A DNA stretch of 64,000 bases from V1-33 sp039795165 (GTDB lineage: Bacteria > Verrucomicrobiota > Verrucomicrobiia > Verrucomicrobiales > V1-33), in contig JBDKER010000010.1 in assembly GCA_039795165.1 (NCBI GenBank), positions 1-64,000 of the forward strand. Reading direction: 5' to 3'. Position numbers and translations under genes: made by a program. The notes beneath the pieces were generated by a model. It was not told the DNA's origin, ran no database searches, and worked only from the letters and a program-made list of their open reading frames with translations. Positions 58,745-64,000 of the stretch are shown here, in pieces. Position 1 is the stretch's first letter; each line of letters opens with the position of its first letter.

Positions 58745-60631
58745 TCAGGCCGAGGCGTTGCGGATGGCTTCGAGTTCCTCCCAGCGCAGGTAGGTATCGC
58801 GGATGGAGGTGCGCAGCGAATCCAGGTCGCTGGTGAGTTGGGGGGCTTCGGTGGCCTTTGTGAGGTAGAAGGAGGGATCGTTGAGCTGGGTTTCGATGGT
58901 GGCGGCGTCCGTTTCGAGTTGTTCGATGCGGGCTTCGATGCCTTCGAGTTCGCGTTCTTCCTTCCACGAGAGCTTGCGGGGTTTTTCGCGGCTGCGGGAA
59001 GGGGCGGGCTTTGGCGAGGCGGTCGCGGGGGCGGCGCTGGCCTGGGTCCGGGCAGCGGCGAGGCGGTCGCGGTGTTTTTCGAGGTAGTAGGAAAAATTCC
59101 CTTCCTGGATGAACGGGCCGGAGGGTTCGAAGACGATGACGCGGTCGCAGATGCGGTCGAGGAACCAGCGGTCGTGGCTGACGACGAGGGAGCAACCCTG
59201 AAAGGCGACGAGGGCTTCTTCGAGGACGCGGAGGGTTGCGAGATCGAGGTCGTTGGTGGGTTCGTCGAGAACGAGGAAATTGCCGCCGCGGCAGAGGATT
59301 TTGGCGAGGAGGAGGCGGCTGCGTTCACCGCCTGAGAGTACTTCGATGCGCTGGGAGAGGCGGTCGTCCGAGAAGAGGAAGCGTTTCAGGTAGGAACGGA
59401 CGTGGAGTTTCTGATCGCCCCATGTGATGAAGTCCGATTTTCCGCCGATTTCCTCGATGAGGCTTTTGGAGCTGTCGAGGGTGAGGCGCTGCTGGTCGAC
59501 GTAATTGAAGACGACATTGCGGCCGATGGTGACGGAGCCGGTGGTGGGCTGGGCGAGGCCCATGAGGAGGCGGAGGAGGGTGGTTTTGCCCATGCCGTTG
59601 CGGCCGACGATGCCGGTGCAGGTGCCTTTGGCGAAGGAGAGGTCGAGGTTTTCGAAGAGGGTGCGGGAGCCGGCGTGGGCGGCGAGGCCTTTGGCATTGA
59701 TGATGATGTTGCCGAGTGGGGGCGGCGGCGGGATGAGGAGTTCCATTTCCTGATCCTGTTCCGGGGCTTTCTCGGAGGCGATGCGGTCGTAATTGTCGAG
59801 GCGGCTTTGGGCTTTGGTGGTGCGGGCCTTGACGCCGGCGCGGACCCATTCGATTTCGCGGCGGAGGAAGCTCTGGCGGCGTTCCTCGCGGGCGGCGTCG
59901 GCAGCCTGGCGCTGGGCGCGGGACGTCAGGAAGTCGCTGTAGTTGCCTTCGTGAATCCAGATGCGGCCGCCGTCGATTTCGGCGATGCGGGTGGCGATGC
60001 GGTCGAGGAAGTAGCGGTCGTGGGTGACGAAGAGGCAGGCGCAGCGGGAATTGCGGAGCCAGTCTTCGAGCCATGCGATGGATTCCGTGTCGAGGTGGTT
60101 GGTGGGTTCGTCGAGGAGGAGGAGGTCTGGTGAGGAGACAAGAGCGCGGGCGAGGGCGACGCGGCGTTTTTCGCCGCCCGAGAGTTCGCCGGTGCGGCGT
60201 GCGGGGTCTGGGCAGCCGAGTTCCGACATGATCATGCGGACACGGTTGTCGAGTTCCCAGCCTCCGCGGCGTTCGATGGTTTCGAGCAGGGTGGTTTCTT
60301 CGCTGGCGGGGGTGGAACCCGATTCGTAGCGCTGGATGAGGGCGAGGAGGTCGGCGGCTCCGTCGCGGACATTTGCTTCTACGGAGGCGTCGTCGCGCAG
60401 TTCGAATTCCTGGGGGAGCCAGCCGATGGTGATGCCGTTGCGGAGGGAGACGGTGCCGGCGTCTGGCTTTTCGTGTCCGGCGATGATTTTGAGGAGGCTG
60501 CTTTTGCCGCAGCCGTTACGGCCGACGAGGCCGGTTTTCTCGCCATCGCCGACGGCGAGGGTAGCTCCGTCGAGGACGTTCTGGTTACCGAAGGAGAGGG
60601 TGAGGTCCTTGACCGAGACGAGCGAAGCCAT
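58745..60631 (-). CDS. ABC-F family ATPase (Uup-like)
   Basis: A 628-residue protein with two ABC cassettes and no membrane domain. Walker A motifs are GRNGCGKSS near 37 and GRNGMGKTT near 341; signatures are LSGGEKRRVALA and LSGGERSRLLLA; Walker B ends LLLLDEPTNHLD and LVLDEPTNDLD. The C-terminal coiled coil (about 545-620, KLSWKEERELEGIEARIEQL) points to Uup, which acts on ribosomes and branched DNA. The linker between cassettes is basic, as in the family. It lies 14 bases after the transaldolase gene and shares that strand. Confidence 0.87.
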   Translation of the reverse strand: MASLVSVKDLTLSFGNQNVLDGATLAVGDGEKTGLVGRNGCGKSSLLKIIAGHEKPDAGTVSLRNGITIGWLPQEFELRDDASVEANVRDGAADLLALIQRYESGSTPASEETTLLETIERRGGWELDNRVRMIMSELGCPDPARRTGELSGGEKRRVALARALVSSPDLLLLDEPTNHLDTESIAWLEDWLRNSRCACLFVTHDRYFLDRIATRIAEIDGGRIWIHEGNYSDFLTSRAQRQAADAAREERRQSFLRREIEWVRAGVKARTTKAQSRLDNYDRIASEKAPEQDQEMELLIPPPPPLGNIIINAKGLAAHAGSRTLFENLDLSFAKGTCTGIVGRNGMGKTTLLRLLMGLAQPTTGSVTIGRNVVFNYVDQQRLTLDSSKSLIEEIGGKSDFITWGDQKLHVRSYLKRFLFSDDRLSQRIEVLSGGERSRLLLAKILCRGGNFLVLDEPTNDLDLATLRVLEEALVAFQGCSLVVSHDRWFLDRICDRVIVFEPSGPFIQEGNFSYYLEKHRDRLAAARTQASAAPATASPKPAPSRSREKPRKLSWKEERELEGIEARIEQLETDAATIETQLNDPSFYLTKATEAPQLTSDLDSLRTSIRDTYLRWEELEAIRNASA

Positions 60632-60645
60632 GTGTGGGGTGAGGG

Positions 60646-61605
60646 TCAGCTGGCGATGGCCGCGGCGACGAGTTTTTCGAGTTTTACGATATCGGCGGCG
60701 AACTTGCGGATGCCTTCTGCGGTTTTCTCGGTCGCCATGGCGTCTTCGTTGAGGTCGAAGCGGAACGATTTTTCGTCGTACGAGCGGCGTTCGATGGAGA
60801 GGCTGGTGGAGGCGGCGGGGTCGAGTTTCCGTGGGAGGGGGTCGTGGGAATCCTTGAGTTCCGCGAGGAGGCCTGGGGAGATGGTGAGGAGGTCGCAGCC
60901 GGCGAGTTCGGTGATTTCGCCCTTATTGCGGAAGCTGGCGCCCATGACTTCGGTGGAGTGGCCGAATTTCTTGTAGTAGTGGTAGATGGCGGTGACTGAG
61001 AGGACGCCGGGGTCTTCGTGGGGGGCGTAGTCCTTTTTGTGGGTGGCTTTGAACCAGTCGAGGATGCGGCCGACGAAGGGGGAGATGAGTTTCACGCCGG
61101 CGTCGGCGCAGGCGATGGCCTGGGGGAGGGAGAAGAGGAGGGTGAGGTTGCAGTTGATGCCGTCCTTCTGGAGCTGGCGGGCTGCCTGGATGCCTTCCCA
61201 TGTCGAGGCGATCTTGATGAGGATGCGGTCGCGGGAAAAGCCTTCGGTTTCGTACATGCCGATGAGCTGGCGGGCCTTGGCGATGGTGCCATCGGTATCG
61301 AAGGAGAGGCGGGCATCGACTTCCGTGGAGACGCGGCCAGGGACGATGCCGAGGATTTCGCGGCCGAAGAGGATGAGGATGCGGTCGATGACGCTTTCGA
61401 CGAGCTGGTTACCGGTGAGCGGGCTGTGGCGGTGTTCCGTGACGGCCTGATCGATGAGCGGGCGGTACTGTGGTTTCTCGGCTGCCTGGAGGATGAGCGA
61501 GGGATTGGTGGTGGCGTCTTGGGGAAGGAAGGCGCGCATGGATTCGAAGTCGCCGGTATCTGCGACGACGGTGGTGACTTGCTTGAGGGCTTCGAGCTGG
61601 TTCAT
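60646..61605 (-). CDS. tal: Transaldolase
   Basis: A 319-residue class I aldolase of the pentose phosphate pathway, moving a dihydroxyacetone unit between sugar phosphates. It starts MNQLEALKQVTTVVADTGDF with DATTNPSLI at 30-38; the Schiff-base Lys is Lys131 in ILIKIASTWEG; NCNLTLLFSLPQA and LISPFVGRILDWF follow. The length is that of TalB-type enzymes. It is cytoplasmic. It precedes the ABC-F gene on the same strand and is divergent from the radical SAM gene. Confidence 0.93.
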   Translation of the reverse strand: MNQLEALKQVTTVVADTGDFESMRAFLPQDATTNPSLILQAAEKPQYRPLIDQAVTEHRHSPLTGNQLVESVIDRILILFGREILGIVPGRVSTEVDARLSFDTDGTIAKARQLIGMYETEGFSRDRILIKIASTWEGIQAARQLQKDGINCNLTLLFSLPQAIACADAGVKLISPFVGRILDWFKATHKKDYAPHEDPGVLSVTAIYHYYKKFGHSTEVMGASFRNKGEITELAGCDLLTISPGLLAELKDSHDPLPRKLDPAASTSLSIERRSYDEKSFRFDLNEDAMATEKTAEGIRKFAADIVKLEKLVAAAIAS

Positions 61606-61826
61606 GGTGATGGGGAAAGGGAGAGTTTCAGCGCAGGTGATTGGACGACGGGGTTGGCTGGGGCAACCGGAAGTCTGGGCAAGTGGGGCGGGGACATGGG
61701 CTTGTGATGAAAGCAGGTTCAGGCCGACAGAGACTGTTGCGCAGATGGATGGGTGTGCGACGCTTCAGCAAAGAAGTGAACGACGTGACGAGCCATGGTC
61801 TGGGGCGTCCGGTTCGCCGCCGGGTG

Positions 61827-63233
61827 ATGGTGGTGAACGGGAATGAGACGGTGATGCCGTACCGGGTGGCTCCGCTGGGCTTGGCGTTTGTGGCGTCCGC
61901 GGTGCGTGCGGCGGGGTATGATGTGGTGTTTGAGGAATATGCCGGGGATGCGGGGTCGCGGGCGGATCTGCGCGGGAGAGTGGAGTCGTGGCGGCCGGAC
62001 TATGTGGCGGTGGGGATCCGGAATCTTGACAACAGCGACTATCATGCGTTTGAGAGTTATCTGGACGGTCCGGCTGGACTGGTGCGGGATATCCGGCGGT
62101 GGGCGCCGTGGGTGAAGGTGATTGCGGGTGGTCCGGCGGCGACGGTTGATCCGGATCGGGTGATGCGGGAAGTGGGGCCGGACCATGTGATTCTGGGGGA
62201 AGGGGAAGAGAGTCTGCCCGAGGTCATCGCGCGGCTGGAGGTGGGCGAGAGATTGCCTGCGGTGGTGGGGTCGGGTGGTGGGCCGTACCGTGTTGAGCGG
62301 ACCGAGCAGTTGCCTGCTCCGCGGTTGTACGAATGGGTCTCCGATCTGCGGCCGTATCTGCGTGGGGATGCGGGGTATCCATTGCAGACCAAGCGGGGGT
62401 GTCCGCTGAAGTGCACGTACTGCACGTATGGGAGGATTGAGGGGGCGAAGTACCGGTTTCTTGATCCTGAGGCCGTGGCGGACGAAGTGGAGGGGGCGAT
62501 GGGGGCGGGAGTGAAGGATTTTGAGTTTGTGGACAGCACGTTCAATCTGCCGCCGTCGCATGCCCTGCGGGTGCTGGCGGCGCTGCAGCGGCGCGGGCTG
62601 GAGGCAAACTTCATCGGGACCGGGTTGAATCCTGGGAAGCTGCCGGCGGAGTTGCTGGCGGCCATGCGGGCGACGGGATTCCGGAACGTGCTGCTGACGG
62701 CGGAGAGTGCTTCGGATGCGATGCTGAGGTCGTATCAGAAGAGTTACGGGCGGGAAGCGCTTGGTGTGGCGGTGGAGCGGTTGCGGGCCGAGGGGATTAC
62801 GGCCTTGTGGGTATTTCTGCTGGGTGGGCCTGGGGAGACGCCCGAGACCGTGGCCGAGACCCTTGGGTTCATTGAAGCGCATGTGAAATCGCCTGATGCG
62901 GTGTACATCACGAGTGGGATCCGCATTTATCCGGGGAGTCCGCTGTCCGATCAGGTGGGCGCGGGTCAATTCGTGCTGGAGGATCTGCGGCGGAAGGCGG
63001 ATCCCGAGGTTCCGGATTTCTTCTATTCGCACCGGACACCGCCAGGGTGGCTGGAGGAAACGCTGCGGGCCTTTCAGCGTCGGCATCCTCATGTGATGCT
63101 GAGCTGCGAGGGGCATTCGCGGCTGACGCAGTGGGGATTGAAGGCGATGGCGCTGCTGCCGTTTCCGAAGCCATACTGGCAGTACATTCCGTTTCTGAAC
63201 CGCGTGCGGAGGATGCTGCCCTTTGCGGCCTGA
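61827..63233 (+). CDS. B12-binding domain radical SAM protein
   Basis: A 468-residue protein. A cobalamin-binding-type Rossmann domain (about 1-130: VMVVNGNETVMPYRVAPLGL, RPDYVAVGIRN, VKVIAGGPAATVDPD) precedes a radical SAM barrel with the iron-sulfur motif CPLKCTYCTYG, and ELP3-like MiaB/NifB features such as VLLTAESASDAML and VFLLGGPGETPETV. The substrate cannot be told; relatives modify lipids, bacteriochlorophylls or peptides. The start is uncertain: ATG 61827 begins directly at the Rossmann strand, with upstream ATGs at 61749 and 61707. It is followed by a YceI gene. Confidence 0.8.
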   Translation: MVVNGNETVMPYRVAPLGLAFVASAVRAAGYDVVFEEYAGDAGSRADLRGRVESWRPDYVAVGIRNLDNSDYHAFESYLDGPAGLVRDIRRWAPWVKVIAGGPAATVDPDRVMREVGPDHVILGEGEESLPEVIARLEVGERLPAVVGSGGGPYRVERTEQLPAPRLYEWVSDLRPYLRGDAGYPLQTKRGCPLKCTYCTYGRIEGAKYRFLDPEAVADEVEGAMGAGVKDFEFVDSTFNLPPSHALRVLAALQRRGLEANFIGTGLNPGKLPAELLAAMRATGFRNVLLTAESASDAMLRSYQKSYGREALGVAVERLRAEGITALWVFLLGGPGETPETVAETLGFIEAHVKSPDAVYITSGIRIYPGSPLSDQVGAGQFVLEDLRRKADPEVPDFFYSHRTPPGWLEETLRAFQRRHPHVMLSCEGHSRLTQWGLKAMALLPFPKPYWQYIPFLNRVRRMLPFAA

Positions 63234-63280
63234 GTGACGGAGGAGCATTTCCCTGAGAACCCCCAACCCTGAAGAAACCG

Positions 63281-63847
63281 ATGAAACCGATGAGAACTCT
63301 GCTGCTGAGCGTGCTGCTGGCGCTGCCGTGCCTCGCTGACGAAACGTGGACCGGGACTGCGGCCGTGCAGTTTACGGGCTACTCGACCCTGCATGATTTC
63401 GAGGGCAAGGTAAATGTGCCACTGACTGTGAAGCGGGATGGCGGCGAGCTTTCGGCGAAGGCGGATGCCGAGGTGGCGAAGATGGATACCGATCACGACG
63501 AGCGGGACGAGAAGATGCGGGCGATGTTCAGTGCGGCGAAGCATCGGTTCATCGATGTGGAAGTGAAGAGGGCCTCCGAGAACCGGGCGCGGCCGGTGAA
63601 GGGCGAGGATGGCAAGGAAAAGCCCGGGGTACTGCCGCTGAAGCTGACGATTGCCGGGACGAGCCGCGAGATTGCGGGGGCGACGACTGGTCTGCGGGAC
63701 GATGGGAAGGGGCGTGTGGAATTCGATCTGGCCTTTCCGGTATCGCTTAAGGAATTTGGACTGAAGGCACCGAGTGCCCTGCTGGGGGCGGTTTCCGTGA
63801 AGGACCGGGTGGATGTGGTGGTGCATGTGGTTCTTGAGAAGAAGTGA
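63281..63847 (+). CDS. YceI family periplasmic protein
   Basis: A 188-residue exported protein with signal MKPMRTLLLSVLLALPCLA. The YceI lipocalin-like fold is visible: WTGTAAVQFTGYSTLHDFEG at the start (after processing), LTVKRDGGELSAKADAEV and LTIAGTSREIAG. YceI proteins bind polyisoprenoids. The start is ATG 63281, with ATG 63290 also possible. A FAD-dependent reductase gene of the geranylgeranyl-reductase type starts eight bases after it, which suits isoprenoid handling. Confidence 0.8.
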   Translation: MKPMRTLLLSVLLALPCLADETWTGTAAVQFTGYSTLHDFEGKVNVPLTVKRDGGELSAKADAEVAKMDTDHDERDEKMRAMFSAAKHRFIDVEVKRASENRARPVKGEDGKEKPGVLPLKLTIAGTSREIAGATTGLRDDGKGRVEFDLAFPVSLKEFGLKAPSALLGAVSVKDRVDVVVHVVLEKK

Positions 63848-63854
63848 GGGAGGC

Positions 63855-64000
63855 ATGATGGAGCACTGGGATGCGATGGTGGTGGGTGGTGGGCCTGCGG
63901 GTGGTTTGACGGCGCTGCGTCTGGCGTCGTCTGGCTGGCGGGTATTGCTGGTGGAGGCGCACCGGGTGCTGCCCACGAGGGTTTGCGGTGCGTACCTGTG
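63855..64000 (+). CDS. FAD-dependent oxidoreductase, geranylgeranyl reductase type (partial)
   Basis: Only the first 48 codons are in the window. The translation starts MMEHWDAMVVGGGPAGGLTA, a GxGxxG FAD-binding motif, followed by LRLASSGWRVLLVEAHRVLP and VCGAYL. The glutamate after the second strand and the CG-A-Y/L sequence are typical of the geranylgeranyl reductase/FixC group. A good ribosome site (GGGAGG) precedes ATG 63855. Being so short, the exact subfamily is tentative. Confidence 0.65.
   Translation, partial: MMEHWDAMVVGGGPAGGLTALRLASSGWRVLLVEAHRVLPTRVCGAYL

Noticed and set aside
61719..63266. 515-codon open frame on the minus strand
   Set aside because: It is antisense to the radical SAM gene; the CxxxCxxC and Rossmann motifs lie on the plus strand.

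Overview
This window looks like a chromosomal stretch of a Gram-negative, high-GC bacterium, most plausibly a member of the Verrucomicrobiota (PVC group). This is an inference from gene content: an SHD1-domain secreted protein, a complete Bat aerotolerance operon, a Ser/Thr kinase with a C-terminal repeat region, KDO synthesis (kdsB, so an LPS outer membrane), menaquinone synthesis, and a FtsK-type ATPase module. From about 3.8 kb to the right end the + strand is strongly G-rich whichever strand is coding. Minus-strand proteins are therefore rich in Pro/Ala/Ser/Thr and plus-strand proteins in Gly/Val/Arg/Glu. The first 3.6 kb lacks this skew and is mobile or accessory DNA.

Layout. 1-3.8 kb: an IS3-like insertion sequence end, a DUF433/DUF5615 toxin-antitoxin pair, a truncated SMI1/KNR4 immunity-type gene, a broken tyrosine integrase, and a 3' fragment of tRNA-Val. 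3.8-7 kb: a fused menC-menE gene and recF. 7.1-11.6 kb: a tightly overlapping five-gene glycan operon (SDR epimerase, TIM-barrel isomerase, FAD oxidoreductase, two family 2 glycosyltransferases). 11.6-18.9 kb (minus): a parvulin gene, batE, batD, a batB-batC fusion, batA and a DUF4381-like gene. 19-22.4 kb: a Ser/Thr kinase divergent from rpsN, then an FmdB zinc ribbon. 22.5-26.5 kb: a CNNM/CBS membrane protein, a secreted LolA-like protein and an esterase. 26.7-32.2 kb: a WXG100-like small protein, a 1,250-residue coiled-coil FtsK/SpoIIIE ATPase, a secreted protein and a MoxR ATPase.

32.5-45.5 kb: a TPR-sulfotransferase-like protein, a DEDD exonuclease, a serine hydrolase, an SbtA/SbtB bicarbonate transporter pair, kdsB, two TPM-type genes, an L,D-transpeptidase, a LON substrate-binding protein, an M14 deacylase, a SWIM-SNF2 helicase and a glycine-rich RRM protein with a clear terminator. 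45.6-51.5 kb: rluD, a carbon-nitrogen hydrolase, rsmI, a DUF3592 protein, an SHD1 protein, a glycosyltransferase and a selenocysteine tRNA. 51.5-64 kb: a DUF3293 protein, a 1,009-residue secreted modular protein, the ATP-grasp/alpha-E/transglutaminase trio, an ABC-F ATPase, transaldolase, a B12-binding radical SAM enzyme, a YceI protein and the start of a FAD reductase.

The best candidate for an undescribed system is the WXG100-like/FtsK module at 26.7-31.2 kb, which resembles a minimal type VII (ESX)-like apparatus in a diderm. All assignments come from reading motifs and gene order; no database search was run.
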